Shown here one piece after another: positions 1 to 9,973 of a stretch of 64,000 nt of DNA. The DNA comes from Nemesobacter sp965204665 (GTDB lineage: Bacteria; Desulfobacterota_D; UBA1144; Nemesobacterales; Nemesobacteraceae). The number at the start of each line of letters is the position of its first letter. The first letter of the stretch is position 1. Made by a program: the position numbers and the translations under genes. Location: NCBI GenBank assembly GCA_965204665.1, contig OZ242002.1:1860001-1924000 (forward strand), written 5' to 3'. The notes beneath the pieces are model-generated. The model searched no databases and was not told the DNA's origin. It was given only the letters and a program-made list of their open reading frames with translations.

Positions 1-1326
1 TTTATCTCCGCCTCTGTACCTTTCCACTTCTTTAGGATTTTCTTCAATTATTCTTTTTACTATTGAAGAAAGTTCGTCCTCGTCGGTGATTTGAGCAAGT
101 CCCTTCTCCGCTATTATTTCTCCCGGATGTTTTCCGCCGTCCATCATCTCAGAAAATATTTCTTTAGCCGTCTTGCGGTTTATTCTTCCTTCTCCGATGA
201 GATTTAAGAGTTCAGCAAGGTTTTCCGGTTTCACCGGAAAATCCACTACCTCGTCCTCGTTCTCAATTTCCCTCAACATTTCGTTTAAGATCCAGTTGCT
301 CGCCGCCTTCTTATCACCTGCATGCTTTGCGCACTGTTCAAAGTATTGTGCGAGCTGTCTTGAAGATGAAAGGGTTTCAGCATCGTTTCTCGGTATGCCG
401 AATTCATCTACGAATCTGTTCAGTTTTTCTTCGGGAAGTTCCGGTAGGGAGAGCCGTATTTTCTCCAGATAATCCTCCGCAACCGCAACCGGCAGAAGAT
501 CCGGATCAGGGAAATACCTGTAGTCATGAGCCTCTTCTTTAGATCTCATGGCGAATGTGACTCCTTTCTGGGAGTCAAAAAGTCTGGTTTCCTGAGCAAT
601 CTTTTTCCCGCTCCGTAGAGCTGTCTCCTGCCTCTTTATTTCATACTCTACGGCTTTTTGGATAAAGCGGAAGGAATTGAGGTTTTTTATCTCGGTTTTT
701 GTTCCGAATTCACTCTGTCCGACCGGTCGCACGGAAACATTCGCGTCGCAACGTAAACTTCCTTCTTCCATATTTCCATCGCAGACCTCAATATATCTCA
801 GAATCATTCTCAGTTTCTTTACGTACTCGGAGGCTTCTTCGGCGGTTGAGATATCAGGCTCGCTGACTATCTCCACAAGTGGCACCCCGGCCCGATTGAG
901 GTCTATGTGGCTTTTATGGTCAGAGTATTCATGTACAAGTTTCCCCGCGTCTTCCTCAAGGTGTATACGGGTTATCCTGATCTTTTTTTTACCGTTCCGT
1001 GTTTCTATCTCGAGATGTCCACCAAGACAAAGCGGTTCATCGTACTGGGAAATCTGATAACCTTTCGGGAGGTCGGGATAGAAGTAGTTTTTTCTTGCGA
1101 ATCTGGATTTTCCGGCAATTTCACAATTGGTCGCAAGTCCCGCCTTTATCGCGTATTCAAGAACTTTTTCATTGAAAACCGGCAACACACCGGGCATTCC
1201 CAGACAGACCGGGTTCACCTGGGTGTTGGGGGGACTTCCGAATTTGGTCGAAGCTGAAGAGAATATTTTAGATTCAGTGGCGAGTTGCGCGTGCACTTCA
1301 AGGCCGATTACCGCTTCGTATTCCAT
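1..1326 (-). CDS. gatB: Aspartyl/glutamyl-tRNA amidotransferase subunit B (partial, C-terminus beyond window)
   Basis: Read on the reverse strand from ATG at 1326, about 442 residues are present and the frame is still open at base 1, so some tens of C-terminal residues lie outside. The start MEYEAVIGLEVHAQL and the following NPVCLGMPG, SRFARKNYFYPDLPKGYQIS and DFNRAG-like DLNRAGVPLVEIV segments are hallmarks of GatB. GatB is the kinase/transamidation subunit that converts Glu-tRNA(Gln) or Asp-tRNA(Asn) with GatA and GatC. A GAAGGAAAG ribosome site precedes the start. It is divergent from the phosphorothioation island. GatA and GatC are not in the window. Confidence 0.95.
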   Translation of the reverse strand, partial: MEYEAVIGLEVHAQLATESKIFSSASTKFGSPPNTQVNPVCLGMPGVLPVFNEKVLEYAIKAGLATNCEIAGKSRFARKNYFYPDLPKGYQISQYDEPLCLGGHLEIETRNGKKKIRITRIHLEEDAGKLVHEYSDHKSHIDLNRAGVPLVEIVSEPDISTAEEASEYVKKLRMILRYIEVCDGNMEEGSLRCDANVSVRPVGQSEFGTKTEIKNLNSFRFIQKAVEYEIKRQETALRSGKKIAQETRLFDSQKGVTFAMRSKEEAHDYRYFPDPDLLPVAVAEDYLEKIRLSLPELPEEKLNRFVDEFGIPRNDAETLSSSRQLAQYFEQCAKHAGDKKAASNWILNEMLREIENEDEVVDFPVKPENLAELLNLIGEGRINRKTAKEIFSEMMDGGKHPGEIIAEKGLAQITDEDELSSIVKRIIEENPKEVERYRGGDK

Positions 1327-1751
1327 AAAGTTCTTTCCTTCAGAAGAGTTTTTATCATTTGCCCGTTAACCGAGTGAAAATTGTATATATGCTTTTTCCT
1401 ACAAGCAAATGAACGAAGCAATCGCATCTGTCGCTTCAGGATTTTCGGGCGTCATCGTTGGTACGGTGTCACCTTGATTTCGAGAGTGCTGGACCAGAAA
1501 AAAAAGCTCGCTATCCGGCAATCCGAGTTGTCTGCATTCCTGATGAGTTTTCGGAACAGTGCGCCGATGTGGTTGCCGATGACGGGTTGCGTTGCGGGCA
1601 GAGAACCGCCGAAGGGTGTCTCGACACAGGTTGCACTACCACCGAGAGCCTGCCGTTGCCGAGCAATGTCGACTGGAAGAACCATTAATCACAACCTGAT
1701 GTACCTAATTGTTATCTCTAATGAATTTGGTACATTACACATGAAACGAAC
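1327..1751. other. Intergenic boundary region with decayed short frames
   Basis: No convincing gene lies in these 425 bases between gatB and the cysteine desulfurase. A short forward frame from ATG 1409 (MNEAIASVASGFSGVIVG) stops after about 22 codons. Coding-like text then continues in other frames to about 1690. This looks like a small gene degraded by frameshifts at the edge of the defence island, but no family is recognisable. The last 60 bases hold the putative promoter and operator described separately. Confidence 0.4.
1699..1736 (+). promoter_or_regulatory. Putative promoter overlapped by an inverted repeat ahead of the phosphorothioation genes
   Basis: ATGTACC (1699-1705) and GGTACAT (1729-1735) form perfect 7-bp inverted arms 23 bases apart. 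Between and over them lie TTGTTA (1709-1714) and TACATT (1731-1736) separated by 16 bases, a weak sigma-70-like pair. The same 16-base spacing is seen at several better promoters in this window. A repressor bound to the arms would cover the promoter. Both the promoter and the operator are inferred from pattern only. Confidence 0.35.
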
Positions 1752-2933
1752 ATGAAAAGTGCATTTAAATTTAAGGAAGACTGCATATACCTCGATTATC
1801 AGGCAACCACTCCGGTCGACCCGAGGGTTGCAGATGTGATGTTGCCTTACATAACAGACGGATTCGGCAATCCTCACTCCGAACATTCTTTCGGTTGGCA
1901 GGCCGCCGGTGCGATTGAACGGGCGACTGAACATGTCGCGGACCTGATAGGATGTGCCGCAGGTGAGATCATCTTTACCTCAGGCGCTACGGAGGCGAAT
2001 AATATCGCCATTCAGGGAGTTGCGCGCGGTTCCGCTCGACAAGGTTCCCATATTGTTACTTCTGCAATCGAGCACAAGAGCGTGCTCAATACAGTTCTTT
2101 CCATGGGCAAGGCCGGATGTGAAATTGAAGTCATTCCCGTAAGTAATGAAGGTCTGGTTGATACCGAACGTGTAGCCGACTGTCTGAGAGATGACACGGT
2201 CCTAGTGTCCGTAGGCATGGTCAACAATGAGATCGGGACCATACAGCCGATTTTCGAGCTCGCTCAACTGTGTCGAGAACGGGGGATTGTCATCCACACC
2301 GACGCGGCGCAGGCTGTCGGCAAGATTCCGGTCGACGCAACTGCTCTCAACATTGATATGCTGAGTTTCTCCGGACATAAGATATACGGACCGAAGGGAA
2401 TAGGGGTTCTCCATATCTCTCGTCATTGTCCCGTGGCGCTTGAGCCCCTGATTCTCGGCGGCGGACAACAGCGGGGTCTGCGTGCCGGGACCGTACCGAC
2501 TTTTCTCTGTGTCGGTTTAGGGGAAGCCTGCCGAATCGCCGATGCTGAAATCGATGCCGACCGAACACATATTCGTCATCTGAGAGACGGTTTCCTTTCG
2601 GTCTTGTACGAACACTTCGATGATCTCATCATAAATGGAACCTTCGAACAACGTATTGAGGGCAATCTCAATATTCAGTTTCCGGGCGTCGACGCTGAAG
2701 ATATGCTCTCCTCTCTACAGGGTCGTATTGCCGCCTCGACCGGTTCGGCCTGCAGTACGGGACTTATGGAACCTTCACATGTATTGGAAGCTCTCAATCT
2801 TTCTTCAGATTCCATCACTTCATCCGTAAGGATAGGTTTCGGTCGATTCCTGAGCGAAGGTGACGCGAAAACCGCTGCGGAGTTGATAGCGGAAAAAGTT
2901 AAGGACCTACGCCTGAACAGAATGTCGTGTTGA
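1752..2933 (+). CDS. sspA: Cysteine desulfurase of the phosphorothioation island (SspA/DndA-like)
   Basis: A 393-residue class V aminotransferase-fold cysteine desulfurase of NifS/IscS type. The PLP lysine is in SFSGHKIYGPKG (about K210) and the persulfide-forming cysteine is in GSACSTG (about C334). Other family blocks are DYQATTPVDPRV, FTSGATEANN and VNNEIGTIQP. It would supply sulfur from cysteine for DNA backbone thiolation. The assignment to SspA rather than IscS rests on its neighbours: no iscU or other Fe-S assembly gene is nearby, while DUF4007, ATPase and PAPS-reductase-like genes follow. A 112-base gap separates it from the next gene. Confidence 0.85.
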   Translation: MKSAFKFKEDCIYLDYQATTPVDPRVADVMLPYITDGFGNPHSEHSFGWQAAGAIERATEHVADLIGCAAGEIIFTSGATEANNIAIQGVARGSARQGSHIVTSAIEHKSVLNTVLSMGKAGCEIEVIPVSNEGLVDTERVADCLRDDTVLVSVGMVNNEIGTIQPIFELAQLCRERGIVIHTDAAQAVGKIPVDATALNIDMLSFSGHKIYGPKGIGVLHISRHCPVALEPLILGGGQQRGLRAGTVPTFLCVGLGEACRIADAEIDADRTHIRHLRDGFLSVLYEHFDDLIINGTFEQRIEGNLNIQFPGVDAEDMLSSLQGRIAASTGSACSTGLMEPSHVLEALNLSSDSITSSVRIGFGRFLSEGDAKTAAELIAEKVKDLRLNRMSC

Positions 2934-3045
2934 CACCGACTTATTTCGACTGGATACTAGCCAGCGGTGGTCTTGATGAAATTGATGACAGCTGATACGG
3001 ATGCCGATGTGAGATCATGAGAGGAAGGAGAATTAGCCGATAGTT

Positions 3046-4002
3046 ATGATCCATGGCCCTCTTGCAGATCCGGACTATAAAGGCCAGTTTTCCGGTCATC
3101 AGACCTTCCCGCTTCGTCAACTCTGGCTACGCAAGGCGTATAACGGAATTAAACGGGCAGGCGTCGGTTCTTCCAAATCCATGTTCTCCGACCCGGACTC
3201 CATTATAACCTTCGGTGTCGGCAAAAACATGGTCTCGGCAATCCGTCATTGGGCGACGGTCTGTAATGTCATAGAGAATTGTGACGACGGTTTTCGCGCC
3301 ACCGAGTTCGGAGAATTTCTGTTCAATGAGCAGACCGGACGGGACCCCTATGTGGAGATGCCCGCCACGGTATGGCTGATTCACTGGATGATTGCCGGCA
3401 GTCCACCGCCTAGGAAGACCACCACTTGGTTCTACGCTTTCCACAATTTTACGGCGCACACCTTTGACCGTGAAACTCTGGCCGGGGCTCTGCTGGAATG
3501 TTGTGAAAATTTCCCGAAGTGGCCCAAGTCATCATCAGCTACTATCAAACGCGATATTGAGTGCTTCATTCGTAGTTATTTGCCTCTATCGGACAATAGA
3601 TTTATTGACGATAGCATGGATACCTTGTTGTCGGAACTTAATCTGATACAACCTGTAGATTCCAGGACGTTTCGGTTCCGACGGGGGGCCAAGCCCGGTT
3701 TGCCCGATGGAGTTTTTCTTTTTGCCCTTCATGAATTCTGGGAGAAATACGCACCTCAGCAGAATACGCTTTCGGTCGAAAACATTGCATATGCGCCTGG
3801 GTCGCCCGGTCGAGCTTTCAAACTTGATGAATCTTCACTGATTGAACGGCTGGTTAATATCGATCAAACTTCGGACAACCGTTATACCTGGTCTGAAAGT
3901 GCCGGAATCAGAAATGTCTCCCGGCAAACGAATGACATCGATAAGTTCGACCTCTTAGACCTTGCATATCCGGAAGACCGTACCGAACTGAGGGCTGTCT
4001 GA
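3046..4002 (+). CDS. sspB: DUF4007 family protein (SspB-like, DNA phosphorothioation)
   Basis: A 318-residue protein beginning with GQFSGHQTFPLRQLWLRKAY, the characteristic opening of DUF4007 proteins, which accompany PAPS-reductase-like DndC/SspD genes. In the described Ssp systems the second gene, SspB, is required for single-stranded phosphorothioation and has been reported to nick DNA. I infer the same role here from position (second gene, between desulfurase and ATPase). No catalytic motif can be pointed to by eye. It ends two bases before the next start, indicating translational coupling. Confidence 0.75.
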   Translation: MIHGPLADPDYKGQFSGHQTFPLRQLWLRKAYNGIKRAGVGSSKSMFSDPDSIITFGVGKNMVSAIRHWATVCNVIENCDDGFRATEFGEFLFNEQTGRDPYVEMPATVWLIHWMIAGSPPPRKTTTWFYAFHNFTAHTFDRETLAGALLECCENFPKWPKSSSATIKRDIECFIRSYLPLSDNRFIDDSMDTLLSELNLIQPVDSRTFRFRRGAKPGLPDGVFLFALHEFWEKYAPQQNTLSVENIAYAPGSPGRAFKLDESSLIERLVNIDQTSDNRYTWSESAGIRNVSRQTNDIDKFDLLDLAYPEDRTELRAV

Positions 4003-4004
4003 CC

Positions 4005-7000
4005 ATGAATCCTACGGACCACGTTACTGTTGTCAGGCGTTTTCAAAGGTCGGTGCGGGTCGACAGTGATATGGATGTCCCTGATGCTCTTGCCGGTTTT
4101 ATCTGCCACCAGTCCAATCGTGAAGTTCTGGAGAACATGGCCAAGTTGACCGCTTCCGGTCAGCGTGCTTTTACCTGGACCGGGCCTTATGGCGGGGGCA
4201 AGTCCAGTTTAGCGCTTGTTCTGGCGGGGATGGTTAGCGGAAACGCGGAACACCGTAAGCAAGCCCTCAGCAGCCTCGGCGAGATAAATGGAATTGGTGA
4301 GGCTTTTCCGGTTGGAGAAGACCCTTGGCTTTTCGTACCGGTGGTCGGTCGCAGAAGCGACCCGATAACTGATATTCGAAATGCTCTCGGCAAGGCGGTT
4401 TCAGCGGAGCAGGGTAGGGCGAAGACCAATCGGCGGCAAATCGATATAGCCGGTCGCGACATCATTGAACGGTTTGAGGATGAAGCTGGCTTGAGGCCCA
4501 CAGGGGGTGTTCTTCTTGTCATTGACGAGATGGGAAAATTTCTTGAATATGCGCGCAACAACGATGTCAATATTCATTTCTTTCAGGAATTGGCCGAATC
4601 CGCGGGACGGTGCGGTGGTCGACTCATCGTGCTCGGCATTCTGCATCAGGCATTTGAACAATATGCCGACCGCCTCGGTAAAGATATACAAGATGAATGG
4701 GCCAAGATACAGGGTCGATATGTGGATATTCCCATAATAACGGCGGCTGACGAAATCATTGATCTTGTCGGCCACGCGATTGATTGCCGGATTGATCACC
4801 CTGAGAGTTTGCCGGTAAGCACCTCGGTAGCCGAAGCGGTCGCCAGATGTCGTCCCGGAAATCCTGATGATCTTGCGGACCGGCTGGACAGATGCTGGCC
4901 GATTCATCCTGTAACCGCCGCACTGCTCGGACCGATGTCCCGCAGTGGTTTTGCGCAGAACAAGCGCAGCATTTTCGGTTTTCTCAGTTCCGCGGAACCG
5001 CTGGGGTTCCAAGAGTATCTTGGAGAAGGAGTGGAAGCGGACGATGCGGGTTATGACCCGGCGCAGCTCTGGGATTATCTGCAGACCAACCTTGAGCCGG
5101 CGATCACGGTATCTCCCGACGGACATCAGTGGGCCCAAGGGGTCGAAGCTGTTGAACGCTGCAGATCCCGCGGCAAAGACACCCATATCCGGATGACCAA
5201 GGCTATCGCCATCATCAATCTTTTCCGCAACAGTTCCGGTGTCACGGCAAGTCTCGACATCCTGGAAACTTTTTCGGGGGGGGGCAGAGCGCAACCGCGG
5301 CGATACTCAAGGACCTTGAGAACTGGTCTATTGCCATCTTCCGCAAACACCTGGAAGCCTGGGCTCTTTATGAAGGCAGTGATTTTGACATCAATCGTGC
5401 TCTTGAAACGGCGAGGCGGAGAAATGCAGGTTTTGATGTTGTTCGACTCGGCGGCATGGTGCAGATGCCTCCGCTGCTTGCCAAACGACATTACCACAGG
5501 ACCAGAACGCTTCGCTGGTTTGAAGCGGGGCTGGTCAGCCTCGGCGATTGTCGCAGCGCCGTTCTGGATTTTGAGCCCGACGAAGGTTCCGCAGGTAAAT
5601 TCCTTCTGGTAATTCCGACTGAAGACAGCACCGAGAAACAAATAAAGAGTGCATGTCTCCACGCCTCGGAACTTGCAGAAAAACACCCTGTAGCGGTGGG
5701 ATTTCCTCAGAAATTTCAGCAAATTTCTGATCTCGGGTCCGAACTCATAGCCGTCAAAGAGGTGGCTATGACCAACCATGAACTGGAAGGCGATGCCGTA
5801 GCCAGACGGGAATTACGAACGAGACTTGCCGAGATCAAAGCGCGTATTGAAGAAGAGTTGAGATCTGCTTTCATCAGCGCCACATGGTATGTACGCGGAG
5901 TCGACCGTACGGAGGTCGGCAAGTATCCGCAGTACCTGTCCCGCTTGGTTTCCGAACTGGTAGATGAAACTTTCAAAAATGCCCCGATCATCCAAAGCGA
6001 GTTGCTCAATCGGGTCAGACCTTCCGTTAACGGCCGCGCCGCCGTACGGAAACTGCTCTATCGAATGGTCAAGAATTCCGCTGAGGAAAATCTGGCAATC
6101 GAGGGATTCAAGGCCGAGCGCGGACTTTACAGCACGATACTTGCGTCTGCCGGACTGCATGTACAAGAGCAGGAAGGCGGATATGAGTTCCGGCCTCCGA
6201 ATAGAGAAAATAAAATTGCGGAGTCCTTCATCCCTGTATGGAAGGCCACCGAGAAACATCTGCAGCAGAAAAAAGAACCGGTTCCGCTGTCAGATCTTTA
6301 TGAACTCTGGATGAGACAACCCTATGGTATCCGTCGAGGAGTTCTTCCGGTTCTGGCGATGAGTTTTATTCTCGCTGAAAAGAATTCGGTTGCGGTCTAT
6401 GCCGAGGAAATGTTTCAGCACGAGATAAATGACTATGTGGTGGATGTTCTTCTGCAGGATCCCTGTAGAATCAAATTAAGACGGGTCAAATTCGGAAAGA
6501 AACATACGGCATATCTAAGAGCGCTGGCGAAAGTTATTGATAAGCAGACGGATTCTGCATCTCCCGGCGCGGACCCTCTTTCAGTTGCGCGTGAACTGGT
6601 GCGGTTCGTATTCGGTCTTCCTGCCTGGACCAAACGCACCATGTCGCTTTCGAAACCGGCACGAGAAGTACGGAACATACTGCTTCATGCATCGGATCCG
6701 CATCAGGTGCTGTTTATTGATTTACCTCTGGTTTTCGGCGACACGCCGAAAACAAAAATTGCCCTGAAACTGGAAGAGGTTCTGAGAGAACTCAGTGATG
6801 CCTATCCAAGTATGCTTGAGGATTTGCGGAAACGTATGCTAGATGCCCTCGGACACAGGGACCCCGATTACAGGTCTCTGCATGACCGGGCAGGAACCGT
6901 CCACGGGTTGACGGGTGATCTTCAGCTTGATGCTTTTTCCACACGGCTGCTTAAGTTCGGCGATGATGATACTCAAATGGAATCAATCGCGAGTCTTTCC

Positions 7001-7387
7001 ATTCATAAACCGTCCCGTGACTGGTCGGACAGGGACGCCGAACAATCCGCACTTGCTCTGGCCGATTTCGCAGTTAAGTTCCGCCACGCCGAAATGCTGG
7101 CCGGCATCAAAGACCGTGACCCGACACGTCATGCAATCGGTATCGTTTTCGGTACCGGTAATCAGGGCCGTACGACGATGAAAAGTTTTGATGTCGCTGA
7201 TGCCGAGAAACATGAGGTTCAGATTCTAGTGGAGAAGATATCAAAACAGTTAAACGGCACTGGTGATGGAGATAAGATGCATCTGGCGCTTGCCGCCCTC
7301 GCGCATGTCGGTGCGAACATACTGGAAAACAACACCGAGAGCATTGGATTGACCTGTAGGAAAAAGGAGGCTTTACACCGTGACTGA
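4005..7387 (+). CDS. sspC: Large P-loop ATPase of the phosphorothioation system (SspC-like), frame broken at a G9 tract
   Basis: The gene starts at ATG 4005 and runs in one frame to a G9 homopolymer at 5276-5284. Homologous-looking coding then continues in the +1 frame to TGA 7385-7387. Joined with one extra G (or two fewer), it would encode about 1127 residues. Walker A is GPYGGGKS (residues 60-67) and Walker B is LLVIDEMGK (about 170-178). As written, the first frame ends at 5612 (535 residues). Described SspC proteins are ATPases needed for sulfur insertion. Nothing else in the second part is damaged, so phase variation or a homopolymer error is more likely than an old pseudogene. It overlaps sspD by 8 bases. 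Confidence 0.75.
5276..5284 (+). repeat. G9 homopolymer inside the SspC-like ATPase gene
   Basis: Nine consecutive G bases at codons reading TCG GGG GGG GG. G9 gives a truncated product, and G10 or G7 restores the long reading frame downstream (SGGGQSATAAILKDLENW). Tracts of this kind are classical slipped-strand phase-variation sites, and also classical places for base-calling error. Confidence 0.85.
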
Positions 7388-8204
7388 GAAACATGTGCTC
7401 GGCCTCTCCGGAGGACGCGACAGTGCGGCTTTGGCCGTTTTCATGCGGCAGACTTATCCGGAGTTGGAGATCGAGTATTTCTTCACTGATACGGGTAAGG
7501 AACTTGTTGAAGTCTACGATTACTTGGACCGCTTGGAAGGTTTTCTGGGCAAGCCGATTCTACGTCTCAATCCTGACCGGGATTTTGATTTCTGGTTGCG
7601 CGAATATGGGAACTTTCTGCCGTCGCCGCAATCTCGCTGGTGCACACGCCAGTTGAAACTCCGCCCATTTGAAAAATGGATATCTCCCGATTTAAAAGCC
7701 GGTGTTGTCGTCAACAGTTATGTCGCGATTCGATCTGACGAACCGCAGCGCATCGGTATGAAGACTACCGACTCAAATCTAAAGGTTCGGTTTCCATTCC
7801 GGGAACATGGAATAGACAAGGCTGGAGTAATCAACCTTCTGGACTCAGCCGGTCTCGGACTGCCAGCATATTACCGTTGGCGTTCGCGCAGTGGTTGCAC
7901 TTTCTGTTTTTACCAACAGAAGATCGAGTGGGTTCGGTTGATGCGGGAGCACCCGGAGCAGTTTCAGGAAGCCAAAAAATATGAGAAGACCGCACTTGAG
8001 CACGGTTCTCCTTTTACATGGAGCCAAAAGGAATCACTTGCTGAACTTGAGCATCCGGACCGAGTTGCCGAGATAGAAAAAGATTACAAAAAACGTCTGG
8101 ACCGCGAACGCTCCCGGCGTCCTGCTAATCCGCTCAGGGAAGGAATTGATGAAGTTTATGGAACTGCGGAGGTGGCGGCTTCATGTGTTATTTGTCACAA
8201 GTAG
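7380..8204 (+). CDS. sspD: PAPS-reductase-family ATP pyrophosphatase (SspD/DndC-like)
   Basis: A 274-residue protein with the PP-loop SGGRDS at residues 10-15, as in PAPS reductases and DndC. Five cysteines are placed for an Fe-S cluster: C88 (RWCTRQLK), C173/C176 (GCTFC) and C269/C272 (CVICHK). DndC/SspD proteins activate the DNA backbone with ATP and transfer sulfur. The start is GTG 7380, nine bases after AAGGAGG (7364-7370), and it overlaps the ATPase stop by 8 bases, so the two are coupled. The last gene of the modification half. A 113-base gap follows. Confidence 0.85.
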   Translation: MTEKHVLGLSGGRDSAALAVFMRQTYPELEIEYFFTDTGKELVEVYDYLDRLEGFLGKPILRLNPDRDFDFWLREYGNFLPSPQSRWCTRQLKLRPFEKWISPDLKAGVVVNSYVAIRSDEPQRIGMKTTDSNLKVRFPFREHGIDKAGVINLLDSAGLGLPAYYRWRSRSGCTFCFYQQKIEWVRLMREHPEQFQEAKKYEKTALEHGSPFTWSQKESLAELEHPDRVAEIEKDYKKRLDRERSRRPANPLREGIDEVYGTAEVAASCVICHK

Positions 8205-8317
8205 AAAGCATTCAAAGTGGTGTGATAATTTTGATTCTGGAGATTCAGATTTTCTGACGACATGGTCATTTTAGGTCAGTCAATAAATACGAAGACTATT
8301 AACCAAAGGAAAAGATT

Positions 8318-9973
8318 ATGAATGAATCGACCCGTACATCGTCGTCTGCAGCACCAGGCATGGCCATACAAACTTTACTTCGCAACGCCAAAAGTGTTTC
8401 ATTACGCAATCTGATCGGTCCATCAATTGTGGACACAATTCACAGTCTGGACCCCAATCTCGCCGCAAGTGAGAGGCTTGGGGAAATTGCAATAAAACTG
8501 ATCGATCCATATTCAGCACTACGCGACGCATTGATGCGTGAACACATCATCCGCATGTTGCCATTGCCAAAAGCACGCGAGTTAGGTCAACGTCTGGGCG
8601 TGCAAAATGGGCGTAACCTATATAATGACCTTTCTTTGAAAATGGCTGATAAGAATACACTAAGTGTTCTTTATTCCTTTTTCGGCGTGGTCCAAGATTC
8701 TCACATCCATACTGCCGATTCTTCCCCAGACTGTGTAAAAGCATATGCCGACTACTCGCTGTTTGATCATCAGCGCACAGCCGCCGGCCGCGTTATGGAT
8801 GCACTATACGATTCACCGCACAAAGTTGTTCTCCACATGCCCACAGGTTCAGGCAAGACCCGGACAGCAATGCACATAGTTGCGAAACACCTCCGCGACA
8901 ATGAACCTACTGTCGTGTGCTGGCTGGCGCAGAATGCCGAGTTACTAGACCAAGCTGCCGAAGAATTTGAGAAGGCTTGGCGTTATCTCGGCAATCGGGA
9001 AACCGGTCTCATCCGATTCTGGGGCCACAGGAGTCCAGACATTTCCAATATGCGAGACGGTTTTATAGTTGCCGGTCTCGGCAAGATGTCGGCACTAGAC
9101 AATCGGGACCCAAATATATTCTTGTGTCTAGCCGACCGTGTATCGCTGACAATAATTGATGAGGCCCACCAAGCAATTGCACCAACCTATGCTGCAATCC
9201 TGAGAGGACTCTACAGTAAGCGTCCAAATAACGCCTTGCTGGGTCTTACTGCGACTCCGGGGAGAAGTTGGTCGAATATTGAGGAAGACCGTAAACTTTC
9301 AAACTATTTCGATGGACGCAAAGTTATGCTTGAGGTCTCCGACTATAATGACCCTGTCAGATTCTTGATTGACCAGAAATACCTCGCACGTCCAAAGTTC
9401 TGTACACTGAATTCTGATGCTGGACTTAAGTTGAGTGAGTCCGATCTCAAGGAACTATCTATATCAGTTGATGTTCCCGGGCGAATTCTAAAACAGTTGG
9501 GTGCGGATACACAACGCAATCTGAAAATTCTCTCGGCTATCGAAAAGCTGTTGACACAGCACCGCCGAGTGATTGTGTTTGCGCCTTCAGTGGAAAACGC
9601 ACGGATGTTAACTGCGGTCTTGTCTGTACGCGGTCACGAAGCCTATGTAGTGACAGGTACAACCAACTCTTTTGAGCGAGAAAGAGCAATCAAACGTTTC
9701 AAAAGTGATAAGAATTGCCCTATGGTGATAGCAAACTATGGTGTACTGACTACCGGATTCGATGCTCCCGCAATAAGTGCTGCTATCATTGCACGACCGA
9801 CACGGTCACTCGTTCTCTACAGTCAGATGGTTGGCCGAGCTACCCGAGGTACACGGGCTGGGGGAAACGATGAAGCAAAGATTATAACAGTTGTCGATCC
9901 GCATTTACCTGGATTCGGTAACATCGCTGAAGCTTTCAAAAATTGGGAGGACGTTTGGAATGAACCAGATTAA
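8318..9973 (+). CDS. Superfamily 2 DEAH-box helicase (putative phosphorothioate-dependent restriction component)
   Basis: A 551-residue SF2 helicase. Walker A is MPTGSGKT (174-181), motif II is DEAH (281-284), motif III-like LTATPGRSW follows, and motif VI is QMVGRATRG near the C-terminus. The N-terminal 140 residues precede the helicase core and match nothing I recognise. It follows sspD after 113 bases and overlaps the next gene by 14 bases. Position suggests it is the first subunit of the restriction half, replacing the single SspE gene of better known systems. Base composition appears somewhat more AT-rich than the preceding four genes, consistent with a separately acquired module. Confidence 0.8.
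   Translation: MNESTRTSSSAAPGMAIQTLLRNAKSVSLRNLIGPSIVDTIHSLDPNLAASERLGEIAIKLIDPYSALRDALMREHIIRMLPLPKARELGQRLGVQNGRNLYNDLSLKMADKNTLSVLYSFFGVVQDSHIHTADSSPDCVKAYADYSLFDHQRTAAGRVMDALYDSPHKVVLHMPTGSGKTRTAMHIVAKHLRDNEPTVVCWLAQNAELLDQAAEEFEKAWRYLGNRETGLIRFWGHRSPDISNMRDGFIVAGLGKMSALDNRDPNIFLCLADRVSLTIIDEAHQAIAPTYAAILRGLYSKRPNNALLGLTATPGRSWSNIEEDRKLSNYFDGRKVMLEVSDYNDPVRFLIDQKYLARPKFCTLNSDAGLKLSESDLKELSISVDVPGRILKQLGADTQRNLKILSAIEKLLTQHRRVIVFAPSVENARMLTAVLSVRGHEAYVVTGTTNSFERERAIKRFKSDKNCPMVIANYGVLTTGFDAPAISAAIIARPTRSLVLYSQMVGRATRGTRAGGNDEAKIITVVDPHLPGFGNIAEAFKNWEDVWNEPD

Noticed and set aside
1452..1690. Small genes on either strand at the island edge
   Set aside because: Both strands are open for about 77 codons but neither shows a family signal, and the forward reading is broken by frame changes.
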